DNA from: Polytrichum commune
Taxonomy: Eukaryota > Streptophyta > Polytrichopsida > Polytrichales > Polytrichaceae
NCBI GenBank assembly: GCA_950295325.1
Contig: OX485809.1
Coordinates: 18,492,144 to 18,556,143 of the forward strand
Length of the DNA: 64,000 nucleotides
Direction of reading: 5' to 3'
In this document: in pieces, positions 35,217 through 52,649 of the stretch
Numbering within the stretch: the stretch's first letter is position 1
Layout: the number at the start of each line of letters is the position of its first letter
Made by a program: the position numbers and the translations under genes
Notes under the pieces: generated by a model
What the model was told of the DNA's origin: nothing
The model's input: only the letters and a program-made list of their open reading frames with translations
Database searches by the model: none

Positions 35217-35678
35217 GATGGTGTTAGGAGATAGATAACTCTAGAAAAAGAATTAGGTCAAACAAACCAAGAGAGAGTGGTACATTAGGGCTAGATAATG
35301 CACGAAATGATTGTGCACATGAGTTAGATAGCTCCCAATTGTAGATCTTTGCATTGGACTTAGACAACTTTAGCTAGAAGATATTTGCGTTGGAGTTAGA
35401 CAACTCCCATTGGATGGATGTTATTCATTGGAGCTAGACAACTCTCAATGAATGAATCTAATTGGAATTAGATAGTTCCAACTACAAGAATGGATGATTG
35501 GAACGTGTTGGAATTAGACAATTCCAACTAGGGGATTGTGATGGAGATGAAAGATAAGAAAAGATTATATAGTGAAATAATCTATGTATATACATAAGGA
35601 AGCTCCAATCTAAATTTAATAAACTTAAGACTTCTAGAAGTGTCTCTTAGATACTAAGGGTAAAGATGGATAAGATTA

Positions 35679-36098
35679 AGGTAGAAATACCATAACCCAT
35701 GAAAATAAGGTGATTCACATTGAAGGTCTGGTTTGACAATCATGAGAAAAATTTCCAAGATAGACGAGAAGGATTCATGAAGAATGCAAGTTGTTGCATA
35801 TTTTTTTGCCCTATACAAAAGATGCTACAATTTTCAAAGTGGAAAGTTGTCCAAACCCCTACTCGTTCACTAGATTTTCCCTACACCAAACACGGTAATC
35901 TGCATTTCCATACATAATATCGCCTAAATCGGTTACCTCATGAGCACATTAACACTTGACTCCCATTGGCTACACTAAGTGTACACACATTGAAGTTGCC
36001 GCCAAGCCATGATCCGTTTTAGAAATGGCACTTCATCATTATGACGGCAGTCTAGTGCACAGCCATAGGGTGGTTAATGGGTTATGGTATTTCTACCT
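35679..36098. mobile_element. MITE of 420 bp with TA target duplication
   Basis: The ends AGGTAGAAATACCATAACCC and reverse complement are exact over at least 20 bp and are flanked by TA on each side (35677-35678 and 36099-36100). The empty site is visible in the opposite TIR as ...GATAAGACTAGGAG.... There is no coding capacity. The TA duplication fits mobilisation by a Tc1/mariner-type transposase. Confidence 0.9.
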
Positions 36099-36171
36099 TA
36101 GGAGTACCTTTGCGTATAAGAGAGACCTCGGGGGAGGAGAGAGGATCGATCATTTACTTTAATCTCTCCTA

Positions 36172-37142
36172 TGGTCGGGTGGTTGGGGTTCATAGCAATC
36201 ACAATATTGTGTTTAAGTTGTAAAGCTTTTGATGTACATTTACAAAGTTTAAAAGCTCTCATAATTGGAATCTCATGTGCATCCATTCTTGTCCTATTCT
36301 TATGTAAAAGAGGAACATGGCAATTTGAAAGATCTATTTCGTAGATATTGTGTATACACCTGCAAGAATTTTTCATGTTCTCCTAATAGGTTTTCCTTAG
36401 GAGTTGCTTAGGAAGCTCGGGCAACACATGGTTAGGAACCAATACATGTTTTCTCAATAAACTCAGTAACATGGTTTGTGTGAAAATGGCACATTCACAT
36501 GTGACGTTTTTTTCTTTCAAAGCCGACCCAATTTCTAGTCTTGGGAAGTGCACTTCAACCTTGGAAAATTTCATATTTTGAAACTAATTTAGTATGGGCA
36601 CCTATGGTACAACTTCATAAGAAGAAATCCCGTTACATCATGAATATTATTTTTTAATTGCTATCAAGAGTGTTTGAAGTAACAATGGAGAACATAACAT
36701 TAAAGATATAAAAAGAATACGTTATCATTTGCACATGCTACTAGCATTTTGTAAATACATTTGGATGTAGTTGGCAAAAGTTGCCTTCAAAGTCTAATTT
36801 AAGTTGGCTTTGTTTGAATTTGAGATACAACATTTGGAACATTTTTGCATGCCATGTGATGATTTACCATGTAAGTGAGTTTATTGAGAAAATATGCATC
36901 AGTTCCTAACCATGTGTTGCATGAGCTTCCTAAAGCAACTCCTAAGGAAAACCTATTAGGAGAACATGAAAAATCTTTGCATGAGTATACAAATTATCTA
37001 CGAAGTAGATCTTACAGATTGTCATGTTCTTCTTCTACACAAGAATAATACAAGCATGATTGCACATGAGATTCCAATTTTGAGAACTTTCAAACTTTGT
37101 AAATTATAACAACTCTACAATCTAAATACACCCAGCCAACCA
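36172..37142. mobile_element. MITE of 971 bp with ~300-bp inverted arms and TA duplication
   Basis: The ends TGGTCGGGTGGTTGGGG and, on the other strand, TGGTTGGCTGGGTG are flanked by TA at 36170-36171 and 37143-37144. The arms are about 300 bp each and pair through AGGTTTTCCTTAGGAGTTGC, AGAACATG and GAATCTCATGTGCA. The spacer has no gene. The opposite TIR (CTCCTATAGTGAC) shows the unoccupied site. Confidence 0.88.
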
Positions 37143-37485
37143 TACAGTGACGAACAAAACTGAGTATTCAACCAAGAACTTCAATTTTGGCAAGCAATCT
37201 CTGGCGATTGAAATTTGATATCATTGAAGTAATTAAGCAAAGTATGTGTACAAAGTAGACTTCTTCATGTATGTAAAAAGAAAATTGAAAAAAAAATAGG
37301 GTTTCTGACAATAGCCATGCAAAGTGGCTAGGGTTCACAGACTCAGTTTTGTTTGGAGCCACTAGCCGAACTTTGATTTTCATTTGCATATTGATTTGTG
37401 GTCAATTTCGTTAGATCATTAGTGCATTGTGACACTCTGCAATTGGAGATTGTGTAGTAGTGAGCATTCGTGCAATTGCTTCTTT

Positions 37486-39256
37486 ATGCCTTGTTCACCT
37501 ACGTTGCAAAAGCTCCAAGCGCTGGAGCAACTTCGGAATGGCAATTCAACACGCAAAGTTGCGGATGCAATTGGAATGAGTCAATCTTGGGTAGTTAGGC
37601 TTAGAAAGGAGATTGCGGGGGAGCTTGAGAGGCAAAAAGGAGGGCGCTGTCGTAGTGTAAATACGTACATTATTTACATGTGTACGTATTTTGTGTTTCA
37701 TGGTGATTCCTTCATTTGGAGATGAAGGAGGAAAGTAAAAGGGAGTAGAATTAGATTACCTTTTTGTTACTCATAGTTATTCTTAGTAACTTTTAGTTTA
37801 TCTTTTTTATTCTTATCTATCTTTTTTACTCTTAGTTTACTCTTATTACCCTTTTAGCCTTATTTCTAGTTTTATCCTTAGTTTATCTTTAGACCAATGG
37901 ATAATTAGAAATCACGTGATGAGGATAAGAGGAGGATTTGAGGCCTTATCTCATATATGTGGTTGAGGAGAAGAGAGTGGGGAGAGACAAGTTTTTTGTT
38001 GTTGAAAGCTCGATGTTTTTGTTGTGTGTTTTTTTTTGGAGAAGAAAACTTGAAATAAAATATGTAATTGAGTTTTCATGTGATTGTTTTATCTTGAGTG
38101 TTTACATGCTTGAAGGAGAGTGAGCGAAAACAAAGTTGTGCTAGTTTGAGTGGAGGGAAGTTTGCTAGCTCTTACATAGAAAGAGCTGAGACTTCGACCG
38201 TCCACAAAAAGACGGACAAGTCTTTGTTGGCAACAATCCTTTGAGAGAGTAAGACTTATTGATAGATTTGTTTTGTAAAGATTTGAAAGATTGAGGAAGT
38301 TTTGAGGACAATTGAAGATTTGACGGTCCGGCGAGCGAAACCAGTTGCAGCCAGAAGCCCCGTGCTTTCCTAAAGCGGACCCCTCTCTCCACGACAGCGC
38401 CCAAGACACCTTGTTGCGAGAGAGAGACGGAGATGTGTCACCTTGCTTACGGAAGGGCGTTTGGGAGTAGCATCAAAGGTGGCAACAAAGATTCGAAATG
38501 ACTCGGGTAAAAATGTGTCTGATGTAACTGTGAGACGTGCTTTGTCATGGGGAAGGTTTCGCTGTACATGTGCAACACAATAAACTGTTGTTGACAAGAA
38601 GACATGTTCAGGCACGGGTGAGTTTTGCTCGTAGGTATGCAAATTGGACCGTTCATGATTGGAAACATGTTATTTTTAGTGATGAGACGAAGATAAACAA
38701 GTTTAATTCCGATAGTAGGTCCTGGTGTTGGATAACAAATGGAGAGTTTGTACAACTGCGACATGTTCAACAAACAGTGAAACATGGTGGTGGACATATC
38801 ATGATTTGGGGTTGTATGACAACTTTCGGACTTGGAGCTTGGCATAGATTTGAAGGTATAATGGATCAGCACGTGTACAAATTTATTTTGGAAAACTTCT
38901 TGTGGTTTACAATCAGGCATTACAATTTGGTTCCAAGCAATGTTGTGTTTTGATAGGATAGTGATCCAAAACACACAAGTAAGAGAGTGTAAGAATGGCC
39001 GAAATTGCAGCCATTCCAACTTCTCCAGTGACCTGCTCAATCACCAGATTTGAATCCCCTGGAGCATTTTTGGGCTCTTTTCAAACGACGCTTGAATGAA
39101 TTTTCTACACCTCCACGAGGAATTGAATAATTGTGGGAACGTGTGTGCATTGTTACTTCTAATTTTAGTGAAGAGGATTGTATGGCACTATATGAGAGTA
39201 TGTCACGAAGGATTGTTGTTGTATTGGCTGCTAAAGGCTATTGGACAAATTATTGA
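37486..39256 (+). pseudogene. Tc1-like DD34E transposase pseudogene
   Basis: An N-terminal helix-turn-helix segment (LQALEQLRNGNSTRKVADAI...WVVRLRKE, 37504-37630) is followed after the LTR by a second DNA-binding part (RERRRCVTLLTEG, DVTVRRAL). Then comes the catalytic domain: first Asp in FSDET at 38681, second Asp in DSDPKH at 38957, and Glu in LNPLEHFW at 39062. Thirty-four residues separate the second Asp from the Glu. The end resembles Tc1 C-termini (SMSRRIVVV..AAKGY). A frameshift near 38550, stop codons near 38951-38956, 38991, 39031 and 39127, and the LTR insertion make it non-functional. Several stops look like CAG or TGG codons changed by C-to-T-type mutation. Confidence 0.88.
37648..38396. 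mobile_element. Solo LTR of 749 bp in the transposase gene
   Basis: It begins TGTCGTAGTG and ends CTCCACGACA (TG...CA with a 6-bp inverted TGTCGT/ACGACA). It is flanked by a 4-bp duplication GCGC at 37644-37647 and 38397-38400. Removing it and one GCGC restores a continuous GGRPR-type transposase frame, confirming the junctions. No second LTR or internal retroelement sequence is present. The superfamily is not determined. Confidence 0.88.
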
Positions 39257-39439
39257 AGTTCAAAGAAGTATGAACAATATTGAGTACTTGTATATGGTTG
39301 GTGATTGTAAATTGTAGAAGATTATCTAGTTTTCAATACGATGTATAACTCTACATATATATACATAGCTCTATTTGTTTTTATAACTCATTTTTCAGCT
39401 TTGCAAAAAAAGATCTACATTGTCTATAATGGCTTGTTG

Positions 39440-40194
39440 AAGTTGGCTTCTTCAACAAAGTACTCAGTTTCGTCTGTCACTATAGGAGAGACCAACGTAG
39501 ATGATCCTCTCTCCTCCCATGAGCTCTCTCTTATACCCAAAGGCACTCCTAGTCTTATCCATCTTTATCCATAGTATCTAAGAGACACTTTTAAAAGTCT
39601 CAGGTTTTAATAAATTTAAATTGGAGCTTCCTTATCAATATGCGTAGATATTTCACCATGTGATATTTTCTTATCTTTTGGCTCAATCACAATCCTCTAG
39701 TTGGAATTGTCTAATTCCAACTTGATGCATTCATACATTCTTCTAATTGGAATTGTCTAATTCCAACTTGTTCTAATCATCTATTCTTCTAGTTGGAATT
39801 GTCTAATTCAAACTAGATTTATTCATTGAGAGTTGTCTAGCTCCAATGAATAACATCCATCCGGTGGGAGTTGTCTAACTATGATACATATCTTCTCGTT
39901 GGAGTTATCTAACTCCAACGCAAATATCTTCTAGTTGGATTTGTCTAACTCCAACGCAACGATCTTCAATCAAGAGTTGTCTAACTCCCTTGCATAATTA
40001 TATTAGGGGTTGTCTAGCCTTTGTGCATCATTCTCTCTTGAATTGTATGACCTAATTCTTTCTTTGGAGTTATCTAACTCCAAACACCATCTACTCACAT
40101 GCTAAGCACAACAAATTAAGGTTAGTCTTTCGTACTTGCATAATCCAACATTAAATCTTTTAATCATGATATATCACCCCTTAAAGCGCCATTT
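39440..40194 (-). repeat. Right terminal inverted repeat with palindrome array
   Basis: From about 39700 to 40085 ten copies of a palindrome near TTGGAATT-GTCTA-ATTCCAA occur at 35-55-bp spacing (near 39701, 39748, 39791, 39829, 39864, 39898, 39933, 39972, 40005 and 40063). Copies alternate between AATT and AGTT forms. This arm is uninterrupted and acts as the reference for insertions in the left arm. Confidence 0.85.
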
Positions 40195-40197
40195 TAA

Positions 40198-41249
40198 GAT
40201 ATGTTTGCTATTTCAAGCAAGCTATATAGCTTGGAAAAATTTCAAAAAAATTCCCTAGATTAGCAAGTCAATACAGAGTCTACAAAAGCAAACTCAAAAA
40301 TGAAAAATCACATGCAACCTATATAAATTTGCAAAGTCGTCTTCAAGAAAGAGCCTTTTACAATCAACAGAGGGGGGTATTGATGTTGTAAGTAAGAATC
40401 ATCATAAAATCAACCTTATTGCAAGTGAGAATCTTTTATTGAATGAAGGTGTTGTCCCCTTTTGTGGATCACTTCTTACACCATCTTGTTGAGCGCAGAG
40501 ATCCATGATTAGCCATTATGATTGGCCAAAGTTGGTGCTCTTCTAAATGTATTCTTGCATCCTTCTACATTGCTCTAATGAATGGCCGAAGTGGTGCTAT
40601 TTTATACTTAATGCCACATATGATTAATCGATTTCATCAATGACTTACTTGATGTCTCCGTTGCACTCACTTGTTCACGGCTTAAGGATTAAAAATAGGT
40701 GTCACCAAAAGGAAGGTGATGTTTTAAGGCCTTAGTACCTTAAAGTCCGGAAAGCCGAAAAGGCTAATGGGATTGAAAATGCATTAGGATGGTTTCAAAC
40801 CAAACTAATTCTCTAGAGTGGTGAAGTGCGGTAGCCTCTGTGATACAAAGGCTAATATCCCCTTGATGGTCCAATTGAAAGTAAGACTTGAGGCTCCCTA
40901 GAACTACATCGTCAAATAGTGATGGAAACTTATCTCTAATGGTGTTATGTGGGGGACATTCCAACATGAAATGTGACTTATTCTCAATTGCATTACAGGA
41001 GCAAAAGTGCTATGATCTATTATCTCTAGAAATAGGGATAGTCGATCATCAACCGGTTTCAATGGCAAGTCTATGATTCAAGGTGTGGTAAGCAACAATG
41101 ATCTTGCATTGTGGTGGTGTCAATGATTGCTTCAAGTACAATTCACATTTATATTTGAGAAAATCCTTGAGGTGGAGGTAATCTACTTTCTTCCTTGAGA
41201 GATGGAAATAAAAGAGGAATAGGAGAAGCCTCGGCAAGTCCCATCTAGT
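40198..41249. other. No gene seen
   Basis: AT-rich DNA between the transposon and an F3 element. The short frames on both strands lack similarity. Nothing separates PDC from the ADH-like gene here except repeats. Confidence 0.45.
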
Positions 41250-41609
41250 ACACTCTAAACTTTGTAATATCACCCTCCTTTTAATGTCACTCCTTCTCTT
41301 ATATCCCAAAACCCTAGGGTACAAATGTTGTTAGTTTAAATCTCACTCCTTATTGTTTCATTTCCCTCCCATATATCATGGGTTTTGACATGAGATTAAA
41401 CCACGAAAGAATTCAAACCACACGCTTGCATGCATCATGTTGTCATGATTGGAATTATTGTCATTATTGCAGTGTTGACTTTGTGTTATTCCATAATGTC
41501 ACATACTACACTAATTATATATTTATCACGCATCTGTGTTAACACTACATAACTCCTAACTATCACGTGCACTTTATTTGCCACAAGCATCATATTACGG
41601 AGTTTAGAG
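41250..41609. mobile_element. MITE, family F3, second copy
   Basis: The ends ACACTCTAAACTTTGTAATA and, on the other strand, GCTCTAAACTCCGTAATATG are an inverted repeat. The interior matches 9047-9397 along its length. The stretch 41610-42230 that follows has no supported gene and holds the 3' flank of the ADH-like gene. Confidence 0.72.
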
Positions 41610-42233
41610 CAGTCAAATGGTAGACCATTGATCAGAGGCCATCCTCACAAATCTACATAAAAGAAGCCACCTTCCATTACATCATCACTTCTTTCATGTG
41701 GAGCATGTTCACTAGTTCTCCATACAACACCTCTTAACAGAACGATGCCGGGTTTTAGTTTACGAGTTGAATCCACGTGTCAACTTCAAGCACGATTGTA
41801 TCGTTGGTGGGTCTAAAGAGCTCTCCCAGACCATGATCGCTGAACTTTCAACACCTCATAATCTTTGACCAAATGAATTTTAGCTTCAACTAGTTCTATG
41901 TAAAGCCTTGCGTATTGTAAGATATTAGTTTTAATCATGAGACCCATAGTTTAATGAAGCTCATATAGAGTGAATATGTGAGACATGTACAGTAACGAGA
42001 TCACTCCCCTCTAAAATATTGTTACCTGATTCAACACCCCTTTGGGTTAGCGTTTGGTGTACAATGTGTGATTATGCTCGAAGTTCCCTACAATGCATCC
42101 TCTAGTATAGTTGAATGGAGGTTCTACTGTGCTTATAAATTCAGCTGGTGCTTTCTAAGCCCGCGTTTGAGATTGAAACAATATAACTGTTGCAGCAGAT
42201 GATGGTTGAAGTTGTCCAAGATATCGATCCCCT

Positions 42234-48324
<6,091 letters not shown>

Positions 48325-48639
48325 GGCTTCAAACTCAGATCCTCAGCAATTTAGCACGTCAAGAACTCTTTTTCCTTCCTTTTCCTGTGTTTATCCTGTA
48401 CAATAAAGTGTGAAGGCGCCTTTCATCAGAGCAATATCACCTTTAATTTGTTCATTTCATTTGAGCACGATCTGCAGATAGAGATACGAGAAGGTGAGGC
48501 ACCTCTTCGTCCACTTTGTTAACCTTTGGCCTCTTGGCTAGCTGGATGTATAACCACTTTTTTTCTTGCAGTTAGAAAAAGCCATTTATTATAGAAACTG
48601 CTTCAATAAATTAAAAAAAACACATGTATGAAGATATAC

Positions 48640-48663
48640 ACACACACACACACACACACAACA
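48640..48663. repeat. (CA)n microsatellite
   Basis: About eleven CA units lie between the ADH-like start and the 3' end of the next gene, in the presumed ADH-like upstream region. The 662-bp gap otherwise shows nothing specific. Confidence 0.9.
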
Positions 48664-48986
48664 GTACAGACAAACTTTTGCAACAAAGAATTTCAAGAGT
48701 ATCTGCATATCATGGTTGTAAGAAACTTTATGTAAACTAATTGGAACTCATAAGGTCAGATCATCATGTGAAAAAGGGAACATCCAGCAAATCTGTAACC
48801 CAACCCACTCACAACATCAAAAAATGGCTAAAAATAATATGTGAAAGTTAAGATTCAGTGACTAGAACAACCATGTGTAAATTATGGTTACTTCACAATC
48901 AATTTCAATGCCAGGAGGGGAAGAACACATCCCCACATTGCCTTAATACAAATGCCCACATCACAATACAGTGCTCTTCTTCAATT

Positions 48987-51900
48987 TCAATACATTGCTT
49001 CGCAGAAATATGTACACAGAATGATTTTTCTTGAGCTACCCATAATTGTCAATTGCTGCCATGGTGGGTCGATGCGCACCAGGCCACCAACATCTACATC
49101 AAGTTCCGCTGCCACTTTTGAATTAAAAATCACTTCTACTCTATTTACACTTGACGAATCTGATGGTTCAGCCATCCATGTTGAAGGTGCTTGAATGACC
49201 TCACATTTGCAAGTTGTAAGCCGGCCTTCCAAAGATTTCTTGAGGATTCGCACCTGTATAAGACATGAGGTGTGAGAATTGGAAAATCATAATTTGACCT
49301 CAATAATTGTCCCTCCTATTGGGCAATCTATGAGACAAATATTTTATGGATTCTAGTGGAAATTTTGTCTAAGAGTAATTGCCTCCTACAAAATCCTCTC
49401 CTATACTTTGGCCTTGAAGTTCTCTCCTGGTGCCACAAAGTAACTACAAACAATATAGAACCAAAGGAAGTTAATTGCAATTATCATCACAACTACCCCC
49501 AACTACACCTTGTATCGTAGTTGGGCATGGTAGAGTAGTTGTGGTTGTGGTTATCATCAATACATCTTATCCCTCCTCATCGCCAATAATAGAACCAACA
49601 AAACCTACAACCACCAACCACCAAAATGGTGGTTGTATGTAAATTGCACCTTGAGAAACTTACCAGATAATCTATCTGGGGCTTACCTGAATTGAATCAA
49701 AGGGGTTGTTGTATGGCTGTCCCTTTGTATAATTTGCTTGTTGAAGTTTCTCCAACTGGAAAACTCTTTGTAACCTGGTTGAGAAGGTGGCATCATGGTC
49801 CATTGGAATCTGGATTGAAGGCAAAGAAGGGATACTAGCTACCGGGGCTGCCAATAGTGCTTCATGAAACTGCTCTGCAATTCTTGGCAAGGAATGTGCT
49901 TTAGTAACTGGTGGAGACTTGGGAGGAATCTGAGTGAGGATAGTATCACAAGCCTCAATTTCGTCATCTTTCTGGAAATCATCAACTTCGAGATCTGCTT
50001 CAATTTGTCCTGAGACAAGCCAAAGATGCAACCATAAGACACTCTTTGTATCAGTTTCAATCTGTCAGCAGATTTACATCTATGCATAGAAAAACTTCAA
50101 GAAACTCAAATGTAGTCAAGCTACAAAATCAAATATTCATCATGCTTCCCATCGGATGAATTCAGCAAGGTGCAAGGTGAAATTGTCAGAGCAGCATAAG
50201 ATGCATTACCAGTTGAGATTGTTTAAATAAAACACATCTTTAAGCCTTCATTTATGTTCCAACCACATGAAATGGACATGACATCATCCCCCTTCTAGTT
50301 AGGTTTAATGGTTGGGCTGGCCTGATTTTGATTGATCAGCCCTTTTGTGACAGTTTCATCTGTTAGATTACATCTATGCATAGTTTCAAGAACTCAAAAT
50401 GTAGTCAAGCTACTACAGTTATCCTCAAAGTCTCTCAGAAACTCATGATCTGGTAGGGAGTTTTAGACCCCTTTTGACATATTATAATGTTTAAGGAATG
50501 ATCAAGTGGTGTCAGAACCCCCACTTTCAGTGAAATGAAGGGGAGAAGTTTGACCTTGGCCATAAGACAGCTATATACAAATGAACTCCTTATCAAACTT
50601 TTGAGAGCACTGTTTTAGGTGCCTTCAAAGTTTGCCTTCAAAGATTCATCATGCTCGCTGCATCAACAAGTCCAATCTCATTGGATGTATTGGCCAAAAT
50701 GTAAGGCCAAATGAAACCTACAGAGATATGTTTTGCAACTGGCAAAATGCGCAATCCTATGTAAGATGGTTACAGCAGCATAAGACACTTTTTGTAACAG
50801 TTTCAATTATTGGTGAATGCACATCTATGCATGGAATACTTCAAGAAATGTAGTCAAGCTACTGACTTACAGATTCATCATGTTTGCTGCATCAACAAGT
50901 CAAATCTCATCAGACGAGCTCGCAAGGGAAAGGCCACATGATACCTACAGAGATCTTTTTGACACTGGCGATTGCAAAATCCTATGTAGGCTGGTTACAG
51001 CAGCATAAGACCTTGCAATGTGCACAAAAGAGTTTCATCGAAGGACCCGGTACCATTGCCATACCATGTCCCAAATGTTTCTGGTTGTGTAGACGTTGCC
51101 TAGAATGTGTATTTCCTTCCTTCAATAGCTCCTCTAATCGTTGCGCCATAGGCACAACCTTCACAGATCTTCGTGACCTACCACCGTTGTCGTCCTTATG
51201 GTCGCTGTGGTCACTCTCCAGAGCCTCTGACTCATCATTCCGCAAATGTCCAGTTCCTCTGCTTGTATCACCATCTTCATTATCATGCAAACAACATCAT
51301 CAAAAAGTTGAATTATACCCTCACAGCAGATTCTACTATTCAAGAAGGTTATTCGTACCACCAAATAAGACCAAGAGTTGTTCACTGGCTCGAAATCATT
51401 ATACTCTGCGGTGCATCCACTGAGCATGAGAGGTTTTAATAGATGGCCAAATAGGTGGAAATTCATAGCTACCTTTGAATTGCCTGCTTCCTCATAAGTT
51501 CCTATCCGAATCAAACCCAGAAAGCGCATACAGAAGCAGAACGGAAAAGTTCTTCCATACAAATGTGTTTGTGGAATACTATAATATACCGGACATCAAA
51601 AATCACATGCAAACCATATCATCAGATATAGTTGAATTATAATACTATTCAAGAAAGTCATTCATACCACCAGATCAGTACTAAGGATCATTGGCTCGAG
51701 ATCATCATACTCTGCGGTGCATCCTCTGAGCATAAGAGGTTCTAATAGGTGGCCAAATGGTGGAAATCCATGGCCACCTTTGAGTTGTCTGTTTCCTCAT
51801 CAGCTCCTATCCGAAACAAACTCAGAAAACACATACAGAAGCAGAAGGGAAAAAGTTCCTCCATTATTGGGTATGTAAATTTACATGAAAATGAACAAGG

Positions 51901-52188
51901 ACATCAAAAATCACCTGCACTGCACCGATTTCTCTGAACTGGTTGATGACATTGATGATTCTCCGCTTCACCGAGCATTTCCTGTAGACGCTGGGCCATG
52001 GTTGTGGATGTGCCATTTCGGAGGGGCGCTTGAAATTGTTCGACAAAATCATCCTGCTCCACAAGCTCCTTGAATTTATTTGCAAGGGGTACAGATGCCA
52101 CATTCTCGTTGCGAAACAGAGCAGATGGAGGAGGAGGATGAGCCCTGGATGTAGGACGAAACTTAAACTTTCGAGATTTCGACATCAT
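48987..52188 (-). CDS. Unrecognised 357-aa protein, 4 exons
   Basis: Proposed exons read leftwards: 52188-51915, 51274-51065, 50009-49687 and 49253-48987, in phase with GT-AG junctions. The start is the first of two consecutive ATG codons (MMSKSRKFKFRP). I do not recognise the protein. The N-terminus is basic, followed by PLANKFKELVEQDDFVEQFQ. Exon 1 contains TMAQRLQEMLGEAEN and exon 2 contains PMAQRLEELLKEGN, which look like duplicated helices. Exon 2 also has an acidic run DNEDGDTSRG..ESDHSDHKDD, so it is probably flexible. Exon 3 is rich in Pro and Ser. Exon 4 has alternating hydrophobic strands ending VGGLVRIDPPWQ, which recalls an OB-fold strand and 'PPW' turn, but this is only an impression. 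The exon 2 donor is the least certain junction. Confidence 0.6.
50033..51005. repeat. Duplicated blocks and an F4 copy in intron 2 of the 357-aa gene
   Basis: ACATCTATGCATAG or ACATCTATGCATGG followed by TTCAAGAA and TGTAGTCAAGCTAC occurs near 50077, 50366 and 50821. A 230-bp block with GATTCATCATG, GCTGCATCAACAAGTC and TTACAGCAGCATAAGAC is present at about 50642 and 50872. An F4 copy lies at about 50415-50640. Confidence 0.65.
51300..51915. repeat. ~306-bp tandem duplication in intron 1 of the 357-aa gene
   Basis: The stretch 51300-51605 matches 51610-51915 at about 305-308 bp offset through CTCTGCGGTGCATCC, GGTGGAAATCCATGG-like and CATACAGAAGCAGAA phrases. The left copy near 51591 includes a mutated version of the exon 1 splice donor region (TGCATGTGATTTTTGATG, where the real one is TGCAGGTGATTTTTGATG). 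Confidence 0.75.
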
Positions 52189-52649
52189 TGCTTCCAAATT
52201 CTACCAGCAGCATTGTACACTTATCGAATCCACCTACTTGTCCGGCCTAAGTCATGTGAAAAATTCGGCTGTCAAAACTCTCACTTAAGATTCGGTGGAT
52301 TCTTGAAGCTCTTTGCAGTGAATTAGGGCATTACCATCATCAGCGACATTCGAATTAACACACTAAATGAGTTGATGAATTATCTCCGGGTGTTCGGTTC
52401 ACTCCACAATCGCAAATTACATGAAAGCAAAGCTCCTAAGTCAATTTGTTATACACAAACGAATCATCACAGCCAGATTCACAAGAGTCGCCGTGATCAC
52501 ATAGCCAGGAAATTCAAATCTCAAAATGATCACATACTCCAAATGGAATCCTAGATTTCGTAACCAAAACAAAAATTGGGTCGGAATCATACGTCAAGTA
52601 ATTGCGGTGCGAGTGAGGAGTCAGGACGGGCGGGAAACGGAGGTGTTGA

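Larger units (their letters stand above)
34965..37180 (+). repeat. Left terminal inverted repeat of the Tc1-like element
   Basis: It pairs with 39440-40194 once the three inserted MITEs are discounted. From about 35225 to 35545 it carries diverged copies of the palindrome TTGGAGTTAGACAACTCCAA at roughly 35-45-bp intervals (for example near 35389, 35425, 35470 and 35508). Confidence 0.8.
34965..40194 (+). mobile_element. Decayed Tc1-like (DD34E) transposon with ~750-bp inverted ends and nested insertions
   Basis: The outer ends are flanked by TA on both sides (34963-34964 and 40195-40196). Left GATATACCCGGATTAAAAGA at 34984 mirrors right GATATATCATGATTAAAAGA on the other strand, and inverted similarity continues through TTGGATTATGCAAGTA and CTTAGCATGTGAG for about 750 bp. 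The left arm is stretched by three MITEs (35070-35216, 35679-36098 and 36172-37142) and the transposase gene by a solo LTR (37648-38396). Without these the element would be about 2.9 kb. It carries one transposase pseudogene. The arms meet the unique interior near 37180 and 39440. Confidence 0.85.

Noticed and set aside
37648-38396. An intron in the transposase gene
   Set aside because: A GT-AG reading is possible near the ends, but the TG...CA termini and exact GCGC duplications favour an inserted LTR.
38447-39040. 197-codon open frame on the minus strand
   Set aside because: It is antisense to the Tc1-like transposase, whose catalytic motifs identify the coding strand.
39700-40085. Regularly spaced palindromes resembling a CRISPR array
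   Set aside because: The copies are diverged, spacers are short and uneven, and the array forms one arm of a transposon inverted repeat in a plant genome.
51161-51562. 133-codon minus-strand frame and 179-codon plus-strand frame (50884-51423)
   Set aside because: Both run across exon 2 of the 357-aa gene in other phases and through duplicated intron DNA; the phase-consistent four-exon model explains the region better.
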